From assembly GCA_030531425.1 (NCBI GenBank), contig JAUNNO010000004.1, positions 1-44,762 on the forward strand: a stretch of 44,762 bases of DNA, in the 5' to 3' direction. The notes beneath the pieces were generated by a model that worked only from the letters and a program-made list of their open reading frames with translations, searched no databases and had not been told where the DNA came from. Source of the DNA: a bacterium (GTDB lineage: Bacteria > Bacillota_I > Bacilli_A > RF39 > UBA660). Below, piece by piece: positions 24,201 to 34,027 of the stretch. The position numbers and the translations under genes are program-made. Position 1 is the first letter of the stretch; each line of letters opens with the position of its first letter.

Positions 24201-25454
24201 AAAATTGTATTCTAGATTATTCATAGTATCAAAATCATCATAATTATAATCAAAATCATCATAATTTACCATTGAATTTTCATTAATATATGTCATAATA
24301 TCCATATTTGAATTTAAAGCTTCCGGTGGTATAGAAACTATTGTTGATCCTAGATTTTCAAAGTTCATACTTAAAATCACTTTTGAAATTGACTCATCAT
24401 CTAACATACCTGATACATCAGCCTCTATTTTTTCTAATGTATTAGATTTATTTATATAAAATTCTACATTAAGTGGTTTTTCTAGCTTAACTTGTGAAGA
24501 TACGTCTTCCATAGAGCTAACTTCTTCTATGTTTAATTTTTTTAACTCTTCAGCTAATTTATTTATTAATTCTTCATCTATTATTAAACTATAATGTTTA
24601 ACCCCATTAACCTCATCTATATATTTAAAATGTTTATTATCTATAATACTATAAATATCAACATCTTTTGCTTTTTCATTTTCTGATCCACCACTAACAG
24701 TATTTTCTATATTATATATATAATTTAGCCAAACACTATTTTCTGATGCAGTATAACCTAAACTATCTATAAGATCTGATTTCAAATATAGCGAAACATT
24801 TTCCTTAGAAAAAGTTGAATACACTTCAACAGCATCCATAAATGCAGACTTATCTAATAATAGAGCTAAATTATATTGATCATTACTTTTTTGAAATTTA
24901 ACACTTCCTGATAAATTTATATTTAATGAATCACCACTAGATGCTGATACTCCTAACTTGACAGTCCCACTATCCTTAGATTTTTCTTCTAAATTAGCTA
25001 TTGATTTTTTTAGTACATCTATAGAATTTGAATTTTTATTTAAAGCTATTAAAAGAAATACTCCTACAACTGTTACTAAAGCAATTATCAAAACTGCAAT
25101 CCATATCATTAAATTTGAAGATTTTTTACTAGATGTTGAAGTATTATTAATATTTGAACTTTCTAAATTATTTAAATTTACTTGATTATGAAGAGGCTGT
25201 GGCAATTCATTAGTTGATATATCAACAGTTTCATTATAAACACCGTTATCTACTACAGGTTCATTTATATCAACAGTTAAATTTTCTTGAACACTTTCAT
25301 TACTATTTAAATTTTGTAACGGTTCAGGTTGTACTAAGTTTTCTTTTTGTGTTAAAGTATCACTAACACTATTATCATTTTCAATTTTAGATCCACAATT
25401 TTCACAAAATTTAGCATTTTGATCTAAATCATATCCACAATTATTACATTTCAC
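24198..25454 (-). CDS. Zinc-ribbon membrane-anchored protein
   Basis: A 418-residue protein starting at GTG (GGAG upstream). The N-terminal zinc ribbon has CNNCGYDLDQNAKFCENCG (two CxxC). A Ser/Asn/Pro-rich linker follows, then one membrane helix (~118-138, LMIWIAVLIIALVTVVGVFL) and a ~270-residue extracytoplasmic domain with LNINLSGSVKFQ-type strands and a repetitive acidic C-terminus (NYDDFDYNYDDFDTMNN). The plan matches zinc-ribbon proteins of Bacillota with an outside domain similar to LppX/YxeP-like lipoprotein folds. Function unknown. Confidence 0.7.
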   Translation of the reverse strand: MKCNNCGYDLDQNAKFCENCGSKIENDNSVSDTLTQKENLVQPEPLQNLNSNESVQENLTVDINEPVVDNGVYNETVDISTNELPQPLHNQVNLNNLESSNINNTSTSSKKSSNLMIWIAVLIIALVTVVGVFLLIALNKNSNSIDVLKKSIANLEEKSKDSGTVKLGVSASSGDSLNINLSGSVKFQKSNDQYNLALLLDKSAFMDAVEVYSTFSKENVSLYLKSDLIDSLGYTASENSVWLNYIYNIENTVSGGSENEKAKDVDIYSIIDNKHFKYIDEVNGVKHYSLIIDEELINKLAEELKKLNIEEVSSMEDVSSQVKLEKPLNVEFYINKSNTLEKIEADVSGMLDDESISKVILSMNFENLGSTIVSIPPEALNSNMDIMTYINENSMVNYDDFDYNYDDFDTMNNLEYNF

Positions 25455-25524
25455 AAAATCACTCCTCTACTTTCTACTAAATTATACCATAAAAAGTTAA
25501 AAAAAGTATATATTTTTATACTTT

Positions 25525-26940
25525 TTAAACTATTTTTCCATCCATACTCCAGGTTTTTACAGCTGTTATTTTTACATTAACTACTTTACCTAAGTATTTA
25601 TAATCTGCTTCTACATTAACTAATTTCATGGTATCTGTATATCCCATAAGTCTTCCTTTTTTTTCACTTTCACCTTCTAAAAGAACAGGTACAACTTTTC
25701 CTAAATACTTCCTATTAGCTTCATTAGCATATTTATTTACAACCTCATTTAATTTATAAAGTCTTTCGTTTTTTTCTTTTTCAGAAAGTTTATTCTCCAT
25801 TAAAGCTCCTGGTGTACCTATTCTAGGTGAATATATAAATGTAAATGCTGAATCATATTTACACGTATTTACTACATCAAGAGTATCTTGAAAATCTTCT
25901 TCTGTTTCGCCTGGAAAAGCCACTATAATATCAGTTGTTATTGCACAATTTGGTATTTTTTTCTTTAATTTATTAAATAATTCTAAATATTTTTCTTTAG
26001 TATAACGTCTACCCATTAATTTTAATATTCTATCACTGCCTGATTGGAGTGGTAAGTGTATATAAGGCATTATATTATCATATTTAGCTATTACATCTAT
26101 CATTTTATCATCAAAGTCCCAAGGATGAGATGTTACAAACCTTATTCTATCTATTTTAGTTTTAGCAGTATCTTCTAATAAATCCCCCATTGTATAATCA
26201 ATACCTAAATCTTTTCCATAAGCATTAACGTTTTGACCTAATAAAGTTACTTCTTTGTATCCAGATTCAACTAATTCTTTTACTTCATTTATTATATCTT
26301 CAGGCATTCTTGATCTTTGTTTACCTCTAGTATAAGGAACTATACAATAAGTACAAAATTTATCACATCCATACATTATATTAACCCAAGCCTTTACCTT
26401 AGAATCTCTTTTTACAGGAATATTTTCATATACATTTCCTTCAATACTATATACTTCTACTTCTTGTTTTTGATTTTTTAATGACTCTTCTAATATATTA
26501 GGAAGTTTATGAATATTGTGAGTTCCAAATATTATATCTACACATTTATATTTACCTCTAAGTTCTTCTACTACACTTTCTTCTTGAGCCATACATCCGC
26601 ATATACCACATATTATATCTTTCCTAGATTCTTTTAAATGTTTTACCCTTCCTAAAAATCCAAACATCTTATTATGGGCATTTTCTCTTATAGCACAAGT
26701 GTTTAAAAGTATTATATCTGCATCTTCCATAGTATCAGATTTTGTAAATCCCATATCTTCTAATATGGCAGAAATATTTTCACTATCGTGTACATTCATC
26801 TGACATCCGTAAGTTTTTAAATAGTATTTTTTACCTTTACCAATATTCTTCATACTATCTGGTACTTTATAATCATCTCTTATTATTCTTGTTTTACATT
26901 TAGTTCTTACTTTTGCATCTTTTAAATTTGGTAAATTCAT
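25525..26940 (-). CDS. miaB: tRNA 2-methylthio-N6-isopentenyladenosine synthase
   Basis: A 471-residue radical SAM methylthiotransferase. The N-terminal UPF0004 domain (YYLKTYGCQMNVHDSENI) has cluster cysteines in LLNTCAIRENA and GICGCMAQEE. The radical SAM core has CDKFCTYCIVPYTRGKQRSR, and a C-terminal TRAM domain follows (YLGKVVPVLLEGESEKKGRLMG). It modifies A37 of tRNAs reading UNN codons. Start supported by GGAAGTGA. Confidence 0.96.
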   Translation of the reverse strand: MNLPNLKDAKVRTKCKTRIIRDDYKVPDSMKNIGKGKKYYLKTYGCQMNVHDSENISAILEDMGFTKSDTMEDADIILLNTCAIRENAHNKMFGFLGRVKHLKESRKDIICGICGCMAQEESVVEELRGKYKCVDIIFGTHNIHKLPNILEESLKNQKQEVEVYSIEGNVYENIPVKRDSKVKAWVNIMYGCDKFCTYCIVPYTRGKQRSRMPEDIINEVKELVESGYKEVTLLGQNVNAYGKDLGIDYTMGDLLEDTAKTKIDRIRFVTSHPWDFDDKMIDVIAKYDNIMPYIHLPLQSGSDRILKLMGRRYTKEKYLELFNKLKKKIPNCAITTDIIVAFPGETEEDFQDTLDVVNTCKYDSAFTFIYSPRIGTPGALMENKLSEKEKNERLYKLNEVVNKYANEANRKYLGKVVPVLLEGESEKKGRLMGYTDTMKLVNVEADYKYLGKVVNVKITAVKTWSMDGKIV

Positions 26941-27009
26941 ACAAAATCACTTCCTAAAGTATAATAGCATATTTTAATTTTTTATTCAATATAATTAAAT
27001 GGTGAGATT

Positions 27010-27270
27010 ATGTTTAATGATAATGAAATCCTTATGATATCAAAATTGCTTAATATAGATTTTTCAAAATTCTCTTTTGATGACTTTAAAAGAGGTATTT
27101 TGGTTGAATTAGAGCATGGCCTAATTAATAATAATACAAATGTTACAAATAATGATTTAGAAAAAACTGCTAAAATTGCTCTAGCACACCTTAATGAATT
27201 TCCTAATTATTATAATAAAGATTATGGACTTTTAGTATTTGAAAATTTTTTAAAAAGCAAATTAAAATGA
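27010..27270 (+). CDS. DUF5661-like small protein
   Basis: An 86-residue soluble protein, divergent from miaB, with GGTGAG before the ATG. RGILVELEHGLINNNTNVTNNDLEKTAKIALAHLNEFPNYYNKDYGL fits the DUF5661 pattern (GI..E.EH...TNVT.DD...T.KIA.AHL.E.P.YY). Similar domains are found in phage and bacterial proteins, without a known function. An intrinsic terminator follows immediately. Confidence 0.65.
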   Translation: MFNDNEILMISKLLNIDFSKFSFDDFKRGILVELEHGLINNNTNVTNNDLEKTAKIALAHLNEFPNYYNKDYGLLVFENFLKSKLK

Positions 27271-27292
27271 TAGTTTACACTATCCTTTTTTT
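27269..27292 (+). terminator. Terminator of the DUF5661-like gene
   Basis: GATAGT-TTAC-ACTATC then a run of seven T, overlapping the stop codon region. Confidence 0.7.
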
Positions 27293-27346
27293 ATCATTAA
27301 TTATTCAAAAAATGCAGAACCTATCAAGCAATGGTTAGCCCACTTT

Positions 27347-27628
27347 CTAATTTTTTGATTTAACTCTATAACCTACACTTATTATTACATCTAAGTTATA
27401 GTAATCTACTTGATAATTTTTACCATCTTTAGCAGTTGTTGCAAAATTTGCAACAACTGAATTATCTAGTTCTTCTTCTAATATATTCTTAATATGTCTA
27501 GAAATACCTGCTCTATCTACTTGAAATAATTCAGACATTTGTGCTTTATTTAACCATACAATCTCATCCTTTAAATTAACCTCCAATTTTAAAGTTTGAT
27601 TTTCAAATAATATAATTTCATTTTTCAA
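27347..27628 (-). pseudogene. RhuM-family protein, N-terminal stub
   Basis: The 93 codons match the start of RhuM/'virulence RhuM' proteins: WLNKAQMSELFQVDRAGISRHIKNIL, NSVVANFATTAKDGKNYQVDYYNLDVIISVGYRVKSK. Normal members have ~330 residues, and here the frame stops right after GYRVKS. In the adjoining 27302-27358 the plus strand reads YSKNAEPIKQWLAHF, similar to a DinD/Bro-N antirepressor piece, suggesting that several phage-type fragments are joined here. AGGAGG precedes the start. Confidence 0.65.
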
Positions 27629-27662
27629 CCTTTTCCTCCTAATTTAATAATTAAAACTGTGT

Positions 27663-27699
27663 ACAAAAAAAACGCACAACTTTTAATAATGGTTGTGTA
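27663..27699 (-). terminator. Terminator of the kinase/regulator operon
   Basis: Minus strand ACACAAC ... GTTGTG hairpin followed by eight T, about 80 bp after the response-regulator stop. Confidence 0.65.
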
Positions 27700-27778
27700 T
27701 CTTCTTTTCTACATATTATTATACCATACAAAAAGGACTATTTTTAAATTTCTTATAAAAAAGATTCCTACTGGAACC

Positions 27779-28153
27779 TTAGTTTTTGTAATTAATCATT
27801 TTATTAACAATACTCTTAATATTATCTTTAGTAAAAGGTTTATTTAGCATATCTACTATATCATAAGAAAATGCCTTATCTATAGTCTCCTTAGTGTCAT
27901 CACCACTAATAATAGCTACAGGATATCTATTAAATAAATTATTATTTTTAAAATAATTTAAAACATGAAATCCATCATATAAAGGCATATTTAAATCAAG
28001 CAAGATTCCCATAATATCTTTATTAGACTCAGTTATATATTTTATAACTTCCCTACCATTAGAAGCAAAAAGAACTTCATAATCATCTTTTAAAGAATTT
28101 CCTATAAGATTTCTAACAATTAAAGAATCATCAGCAACTATAATTTTATTCAT
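27779..28153 (-). CDS. Single-domain response regulator
   Basis: A 124-residue receiver domain only. Acidic pocket in IIVADD, phospho-acceptor Asp in GILLDLNMPLYDG, conserved Thr/Ser in AIISGDDT and Lys in LNKPFTK. There is no output domain. It overlaps the end of the hybrid kinase by 8 nt and is preceded by GGAGG, so the two are made together. Likely a phosphorelay partner of the kinase's HPt domain. Confidence 0.92.
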   Translation of the reverse strand: MNKIIVADDSLIVRNLIGNSLKDDYEVLFASNGREVIKYITESNKDIMGILLDLNMPLYDGFHVLNYFKNNNLFNRYPVAIISGDDTKETIDKAFSYDIVDMLNKPFTKDNIKSIVNKMINYKN

Positions 28154-30368
28154 TTTCCTCCTCCTTAAAATAATTTTTTACTATAGTAATTATTCTATTT
28201 ACCTCAGCCATATATTCACTAAAATTTTCTTTTATATATTCTATATTTCCATCTTTTCCTTTAAGCTCGTGATTCAATGACATTTCTGCTAATTTAGTAA
28301 AACCTAAATATTTACTATCACTTTTCATAGCATGAGCAAGTATAGCATAATTTGAAGTATCTGAATTTTTTCTATATTCTTTCATTTTAGGTATCCTATC
28401 TTCATTTTCTTTTAGAAAATCTTTTAATGTTTCATTGTATGTATCTATATCCCCTAAAAGCTCTATGCTAGCATCAACATCTATTCCATTATTTTTTAAA
28501 TAATCTATATTCATACTATTTTCCTTAACTATTTCATCTTTTTTCAAATTATCTTGGCTTAAACATTCTTTTTTATTTAGATATTTACTTAATACTTTGA
28601 TTAATTCTTTACTATCTATTGGCTTAGATAAATAACCACTAAATCCAACATCTAAATATTTTTGTTCTTTTCCTTGAATAGCATCTGCTGTAAGAGCAAT
28701 TACTGGAGTATTAAATTCATCTATTCCACTCAATTTTTTTAATGTTTCAACTCCACCCATTTTAGGCATCATTATATCCATAAAAATTATATCATATTTT
28801 AAATCATTTTCTATTTTAGCTATACACTCAAATCCACTTGAAACACATTCAGGATATAGGCCATATTCTTTAAATAACCTTTTAGCTACTTTTAAATTAA
28901 GCATATTATCATCTACTATAAGTATTTTTTTATTTTCAAAAGTTACTGAATCTTCTTCTATTACTTTTTTCTCATATGTCCCTGCATGTATTTCTTGAGT
29001 CAAGTAAACTGTAAAAGTAGATCCACTTCCATATTTACTTTGAACAACTATCTTTCCACCCATCATTTCAACTAAACTCTTAGTAATAGCAAGACCAAGT
29101 CCTGTTCCTTCTACTGTTGTATTTTTATCCTCTTCAAGTCTTTCAAATTTATTAAATAATGTATCTATTTTTTCTTCCTTTATTCCTCTTCCTGTATCAC
29201 TAATACTTATAACTAATTTGCACTTATCATTTTCATTTACACAATTAACTGAAAAATTAATTTCACCTTTTTCAGTATATTTTGCTGCATTAGTTAAAAT
29301 ATTAGTAATAATTTGTTTTAACTTACCACTATCACCATACAATATATCAGGTAGATCATAAGCAAAATTTGTTTTAAATTCAATAGGTTTTTCACCTATT
29401 CTAGAAATAATTAACTTACTCAAATTATCTAATATTTCTTTTATATTATATTCTCCATATACAACTTCCATTTTATCTGCTTCTATTTTACTTATATCAA
29501 GTATTCCATTAACTATTTCAAGAAGGTTTTGACTAGCTGTAATTATATCTTTTGCATCCTCTTTAGCTTCATCTAGGCTATCAGCATTTTCTATACATTG
29601 ACTAAAACCGCATATAGCATTTAAAGGTGTTCTTATTTCATGTGACATATTACTTAAAAAATCTGTTTTAGCACGGTTAGCCCTATCTGCTTGATCTTTA
29701 GCAAGTTCTAACTGATTAATCATTTTAACATCAGGGTTTTCTATTGTAAAGTACATTAGTACTGTCACAAAAGTTTCTGTATAAGTTATTAAAAGTAGGC
29801 CTGGATTTAACTTTTGAATTATAACAGCTACAGCTAGCAATAAAATTAATAAAATTATTGGCAAATATTTTTTACTTCTAATTTCTTTTATATTAAAAAG
29901 TAAGAACACGCACCACAAAAACATAGAAATGCCAACTACTGCGTATACAAAATTTGCACTTGGTCCATATGAATATACAACTCCAAGCTCTTCGGAATAA
30001 TTTAATGGTAATATATAGATTATTAAGCTCTCTATTAAAATTATTATAGACATTATTATATCTTGCTTATTACCATCAACATTTTTTTTTGGAATACTAT
30101 ATGCATAAAATGTAAAAATTAATATCCAAGTTGCGAATAAAACTAATAAAGCTTTTGATACAATATTATTTAATATAGGAACATTATTTTTAAAAACTAT
30201 AGTAAAAGCTGCAAAAATTGCGCATAATACAGTAAAAAAATTTACTACCATTAATCTTTTATACATAATTGTTTCTCTAGTTTTAATTCTTTCTTTAGAA
30301 AAATATACAACCAATACTAAAAGCGAATATATAAAGCTCGCTATAGTAAAATAATTATTATTAAACAT
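28146..30368 (-). CDS. Hybrid sensor histidine kinase (7TM-HisKA-HATPase-REC-HPt)
   Basis: A 740-residue membrane kinase. About seven hydrophobic helices occupy residues 1-210 without a large outside domain. The H-box SNMSHEIRTPLN has His243; N (ILTNAAKYT), G1 (DTGRGI) and G2 (GTGLGLAI) boxes follow. A receiver domain at ~495-610 (ILIVDDN; FMDIMMPKMGG; KPID) is followed by an HPt domain near the C-terminus (AILAHAMKSDSKYLG). All parts of a phosphorelay are therefore in one protein, with the free receiver downstream as an extra partner. The signal is unknown. Confidence 0.93.
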   Translation of the reverse strand: MFNNNYFTIASFIYSLLVLVVYFSKERIKTRETIMYKRLMVVNFFTVLCAIFAAFTIVFKNNVPILNNIVSKALLVLFATWILIFTFYAYSIPKKNVDGNKQDIIMSIIILIESLIIYILPLNYSEELGVVYSYGPSANFVYAVVGISMFLWCVFLLFNIKEIRSKKYLPIILLILLLAVAVIIQKLNPGLLLITYTETFVTVLMYFTIENPDVKMINQLELAKDQADRANRAKTDFLSNMSHEIRTPLNAICGFSQCIENADSLDEAKEDAKDIITASQNLLEIVNGILDISKIEADKMEVVYGEYNIKEILDNLSKLIISRIGEKPIEFKTNFAYDLPDILYGDSGKLKQIITNILTNAAKYTEKGEINFSVNCVNENDKCKLVISISDTGRGIKEEKIDTLFNKFERLEEDKNTTVEGTGLGLAITKSLVEMMGGKIVVQSKYGSGSTFTVYLTQEIHAGTYEKKVIEEDSVTFENKKILIVDDNMLNLKVAKRLFKEYGLYPECVSSGFECIAKIENDLKYDIIFMDIMMPKMGGVETLKKLSGIDEFNTPVIALTADAIQGKEQKYLDVGFSGYLSKPIDSKELIKVLSKYLNKKECLSQDNLKKDEIVKENSMNIDYLKNNGIDVDASIELLGDIDTYNETLKDFLKENEDRIPKMKEYRKNSDTSNYAILAHAMKSDSKYLGFTKLAEMSLNHELKGKDGNIEYIKENFSEYMAEVNRIITIVKNYFKEEENE

Positions 30369-30403
30369 ATACCCACCTACTATCTATTTCAATTAATATT
30401 ATA

Positions 30404-30433
30404 CAAAAAAAGAGTAATTTTGTAAACTACCCT
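30404..30433 (-). terminator. Terminator of the AMP-ligase gene
   Basis: Minus strand AGGGTAGTT ... AATTACTCT (two G:U pairs) followed by seven T, overlapping the stop of the ligase gene. Confidence 0.65.
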
Positions 30434-32289
30434 TTTTTTTGTTTTTTTAATGTTTTTTGACCTAATTGTGTCTGTTTTTTTACTCTTTTTTTAGCCCAAC
30501 TTTCAACTTGACGATAATCAACCTTTCCATCTAGAAGCGGAATTTTATCTACAAAAACATATTCATCAGCCACTTCTCTAGGAGGCAAAAATTTATTTGA
30601 ATACTCTCTTAATTTTTTTTCAATTTCTTTTTCATATCCTTTATATTCATCTTTAAGTACAACATATGCAGTAGGAACAACACCATTTTCAAGATTTGGT
30701 AATGGAGCTCCTACACAACAACAATCTAAAACTGAAGGATGAGAAGTTAATACATTTTCAATTTCTCCAGGATAAACATTATGCCCATCTTGTTTTATTA
30801 TACTTCTTTTAGATCTACCCGTTATATAAATAATACCATTTTCGGTCATATAACCTATATCTCCAGATTTAACCCATCTCTCACCATTATCATCTGTTAT
30901 AAATGTTTGTGATTCTTGCTCCGGATTATTTACATAACCTTTTATAACTGTTTCTCCTCCCAACCAAAGTTCGCCTTTAGTATTGTATTTAAGTTCATTA
31001 CAAGTATTTAAATCCATAACCTTTACTTTTGCCTTAATCAAAGGTATTCCTACAGATCCAATTTCATTTACCTCATCTTTTATAGGAAAAGCAATTGCTG
31101 AAGCTACTTCAGTCATACCATAGCCTTTCAACATTTTTGAAGGACAACTATGTTCCTCAAAAAACTTATTTACCCTAATTTCACTTGTTGGTGTCATACC
31201 ATTACCACCACATATTGGATATTTCAAAAAACTTAAATCCTTACCTATAAACTTATTTGAACTTATTAAAGCTTCATAAAAACTAGGAACACCCATAATT
31301 GCTTTTGGTTTATATTCTAATATTAATTCTGGAAAATCTTCTATTTTAAATTGTGGAATTATTTGAACTTGCATTCCAGCCATTAATGGTATAATCATCC
31401 CCCATAACGAACCATACGCAATAAAAGGAGGCATAATACACAAAAATACATCTCCTGGCATATATTCCGGCAATGCATAAAGTTGTTCTTTTACCATTGC
31501 TAAAGTATTATCATTAGTAATAATTGCACCCTTAGGTTTACCTGTTGTTCCTGTTGTATAAACAATTTCTGCAGGTTTATCTTTTTCATAAGTATTATCT
31601 GGAATATGTATTATTAAACGTCCAATTTGTTCTAGTTCATTAAAATTCATATATTTAGAAGTATCAACATCATTGCCATTAATTTTTTCTTTAAAATTTA
31701 TAAGCATTTTTTTAATACTTGGTAGGCTATTATTTGGCGATACTGTTACAATCTTATCTACACATAAATTATCTTTAATACATTCTATTTTAGGAATGAT
31801 TTTATCAATTGTAATTAACATCTTAGAATTAGTACAATTAATAAATTCTTCTATTTGCTCTTTTATAATTCTTGGATCAATTATATTAGCTACTGCCCCT
31901 ATCTTATTTAAAGCAAAATATGATATCATAGTCTCTGGTAAGGCCGGCATACAAAGACTAACAACATCTCCATTAGATATATTATTTGTAATAAAAGAGT
32001 TTGCCAAATTATCTACTCTATCTAAAAATTCTTTATAAGTAATTTTTTTACCATAATAATTAATTGCTATATTATCAGGGTGTTTTTGTATTTGTCGTTT
32101 TAAATAATCATATACACTCATTTTAGGTGTTTCATCTTTTAAAGCTTCTTGGCTATAATATTTAAGCCATGGCTTATCTATACTTGGATAACCAGTTAAC
32201 TCTCCTTCTAATATAGGTTCTTTTTGTATAGAAGTATGTTCTAAAACCTCATTTACTTTTAAATTTTTTATTTTATTTTCTTCTTTCAT
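30427..32289 (-). CDS. ANL-superfamily acyl-CoA synthetase / AMP ligase
   Basis: A 620-residue adenylate-forming enzyme. The P-loop-like motif is VYTTGTTGKPKGA, with KGYGMTE (A5), GELWLGGE, SGDIGYMTENGIIYITGRSKR (A7/A8), GHNVYPGEIE and a C-terminal catalytic Lys in LLDGKVDYR. It activates a carboxylate as its adenylate, most likely a fatty or aryl acid, and transfers it to CoA or a carrier. There is no attached carrier domain. A GGGGG site precedes the ATG. It is separated from the peptide cluster by a terminator, so membership in that cluster is doubtful. The N-terminal ~45 residues and Lys-rich end are extensions. Confidence 0.88.
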   Translation of the reverse strand: MKEENKIKNLKVNEVLEHTSIQKEPILEGELTGYPSIDKPWLKYYSQEALKDETPKMSVYDYLKRQIQKHPDNIAINYYGKKITYKEFLDRVDNLANSFITNNISNGDVVSLCMPALPETMISYFALNKIGAVANIIDPRIIKEQIEEFINCTNSKMLITIDKIIPKIECIKDNLCVDKIVTVSPNNSLPSIKKMLINFKEKINGNDVDTSKYMNFNELEQIGRLIIHIPDNTYEKDKPAEIVYTTGTTGKPKGAIITNDNTLAMVKEQLYALPEYMPGDVFLCIMPPFIAYGSLWGMIIPLMAGMQVQIIPQFKIEDFPELILEYKPKAIMGVPSFYEALISSNKFIGKDLSFLKYPICGGNGMTPTSEIRVNKFFEEHSCPSKMLKGYGMTEVASAIAFPIKDEVNEIGSVGIPLIKAKVKVMDLNTCNELKYNTKGELWLGGETVIKGYVNNPEQESQTFITDDNGERWVKSGDIGYMTENGIIYITGRSKRSIIKQDGHNVYPGEIENVLTSHPSVLDCCCVGAPLPNLENGVVPTAYVVLKDEYKGYEKEIEKKLREYSNKFLPPREVADEYVFVDKIPLLDGKVDYRQVESWAKKRVKKQTQLGQKTLKKQKKG

Positions 32290-32350
32290 AATATTCCCCC
32301 AATACTATTAACTGCGCTTTAATTTTAACACATTTCTATTATTAATTTCA

Positions 32351-32379
32351 ATAAAAAAGATAAACAAATTTGTTTATCT
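32351..32379 (-). terminator. Terminator at the end of the peptide cluster
   Basis: AGATAAACAAATTTGTTTATCT (32358-32379, an 11-bp perfect inverted repeat) is followed on the minus strand by TTTTTT. It closes the long minus-strand run of genes that begins near 43.2 kb. Between here and the GNAT stop (32625) there is only out-of-frame radical SAM sequence. Confidence 0.8.
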
Positions 32380-32624
32380 ATTAAAAATGTAATAATTTAA
32401 TTAATTTATATAATAATATTAACAAGTTATTTATTCAATAAAATTGTACGAAATGTATGTTTTTTTGTCTGAAATGGTATTTTTTATAATATTTCAGGCA
32501 TTTTTTATCAAATGTTACATCTTTATATATTTTTATATTTTGTTTTTTCATAATTCAGTATATTTATAATCCCAGGATAATCTATATGCATCATCTATAT
32601 TTAATCCTAATTTTTTAGTCCACT

Positions 32625-33227
32625 TTATAACATTTTTTTTGCGTAACACCAATTACAATTATTATTACATGTTTGATTTGTTGTTAACCATGCAATTTTG
32701 GGAACGCATAAAGCTCCTGTATCAATCCAAAAACGTTTTATATATTTATTAATTTTTTTATCAAAAACTTCTGATTCAAATACACCATTATTTTTTTCAA
32801 TTATTTTTTGTGATGCAATATTATCTTTTAAACAAGTTATTAAAATCTTATCTATATTATGTTTTTTATATATTAATAATGCCTTTGATAATGCTTTTGT
32901 ACCATATCCCTTTTGTCTTTCTGTAGGTTTTATATAATATGCAACATGGCCAAATCTATAAAAATAATCATCATTTAATTTGTGCCTTAAATCAATAGTT
33001 CCTTCTATTTCATTTTTTTCTATAATCCAAAAAAGACTAGAAGGAACATCTCTATTATTAATATTTTTACCCTTATGTCTATCATGCAATCTTTTAATCA
33101 TTTCATTAAAAGTTTCATTTTCTTTATAAGCATGTCCCATTTCAGAAATATCATTATTCTTTATTGCACTATTAACTAATGAATAATAGCTTTCTTTATA
33201 TTTAATATTTGGTAAAACTAATCTCAT
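32625..33227 (-). CDS. GNAT acetyltransferase fused to a radical SAM stub
   Basis: The ATG at 33227 follows AAAGGAG; the longer ORF start does not. Residues ~1-165 are a RimJ/RimL-like GNAT (RLVLPNIKYKESYYSLV, IEGTIDLRH, AYYIKPTERQKGYGTKAL, DNIASQKIIEKNNG). The C-terminus then reads IAWLTTNQTCNNNCNWCYAKK, a radical SAM CxxxCxxC start, and stops. At the run of eight A (32633-32640) a +1 shift would open 28 further codons (NVIKWTKKLGLNIDDAYRLS...) to about 32553, still far short of a full radical SAM domain. So it is a GNAT with a truncated fusion partner. RimL-type enzymes can acetylate aminoacyl-nucleotide antibiotics. Confidence 0.75.
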   Translation of the reverse strand: MRLVLPNIKYKESYYSLVNSAIKNNDISEMGHAYKENETFNEMIKRLHDRHKGKNINNRDVPSSLFWIIEKNEIEGTIDLRHKLNDDYFYRFGHVAYYIKPTERQKGYGTKALSKALLIYKKHNIDKILITCLKDNIASQKIIEKNNGVFESEVFDKKINKYIKRFWIDTGALCVPKIAWLTTNQTCNNNCNWCYAKKML

Positions 33228-33275
33228 ATATACTCCTTTATTTGTTAGACTTTCAATCATATTTTTTTATTAACT

Positions 33276-34013
33276 TTAAATAATATCATCAATAACTAGA
33301 AAGTTGTCATCTCCACAGAGCTTTGTAATACTACCATGGTTTATTTTATAACTTTCACCATACAAAATACAATTTGAGTTATTCTTAATAATATAAGCTC
33401 CATCTGTTAATCCATATAACACTCTTTTATTAGATTCAGACAATATTGAATCGATTTGAATTTTTTTAGAATCGTTAGTTAAATTATTTAAATCAAAATG
33501 AGGTTCAACATTAATATTGGTTAATTCCAATCCTTGTAAATAAGGGGAATTATTTAAATCATCCTCACTTTCTGGACTATTAAATACATTTTTTGCAGCA
33601 TTAATTGATCCAGCACTTATACCAACAATTACCGAATTAGTATTTGTTAAATATTTTTTTAAATTAATCTGATTAAAAAATTTGTTTTGAATTAATGTAT
33701 TACCACCACTTAAAAATATTAAATTGGCATCTTTTAAAATTGATTCAGCACTATTAGCATTTCTTCTATCCAATATAACATATTCGTCAAAAATCAAATC
33801 GCTTAATCTTAACGCTTCAATATCTATATTTAAAAACAAATCATTTTTTTCATAATCATCAGGATTGCTTGAAATTAATACAAATTTTTTTGTACAATCC
33901 AAATATTTTTTTAAATTATTCAAAAAATTATTCTTTTCAAAAAATTTAACTGGATATTTTTTACCATTTTCTTTCTTTATTCCTCCTATATTACTTGCTA
34001 AAAACAAAATCAT
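33276..34013 (-). CDS. S51 peptidase, PepE-like
   Basis: A 245-residue protein of the S51 (alpha-aspartyl dipeptidase/cyanophycinase-like) family: FLSGGNTLIQNKFF, the nucleophile elbow in VGISAGSINAA (Ser) and NVEPHFDLN (His). The Ser-His pair and the family-typical GGNT/EPHFD blocks are intact. PepE cuts Asp-Xaa dipeptides. In a cluster with S66 and GNAT enzymes it may instead process or detoxify an aminoacylated product. GGAGGTG precedes the start; it follows the phosphatase gene closely. Confidence 0.85.
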   Translation of the reverse strand: MILFLASNIGGIKKENGKKYPVKFFEKNNFLNNLKKYLDCTKKFVLISSNPDDYEKNDLFLNIDIEALRLSDLIFDEYVILDRRNANSAESILKDANLIFLSGGNTLIQNKFFNQINLKKYLTNTNSVIVGISAGSINAAKNVFNSPESEDDLNNSPYLQGLELTNINVEPHFDLNNLTNDSKKIQIDSILSESNKRVLYGLTDGAYIIKNNSNCILYGESYKINHGSITKLCGDDNFLVIDDII

Positions 34014-34027
34014 TATAACACCTCCGT

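Noticed and set aside
30427-32289. NRPS-like or aminoacyl-activating partner of the peptide cluster
   Set aside because: The ligase resembles acyl-CoA synthetases, has no carrier domain, and is separated from the cluster by a strong terminator.
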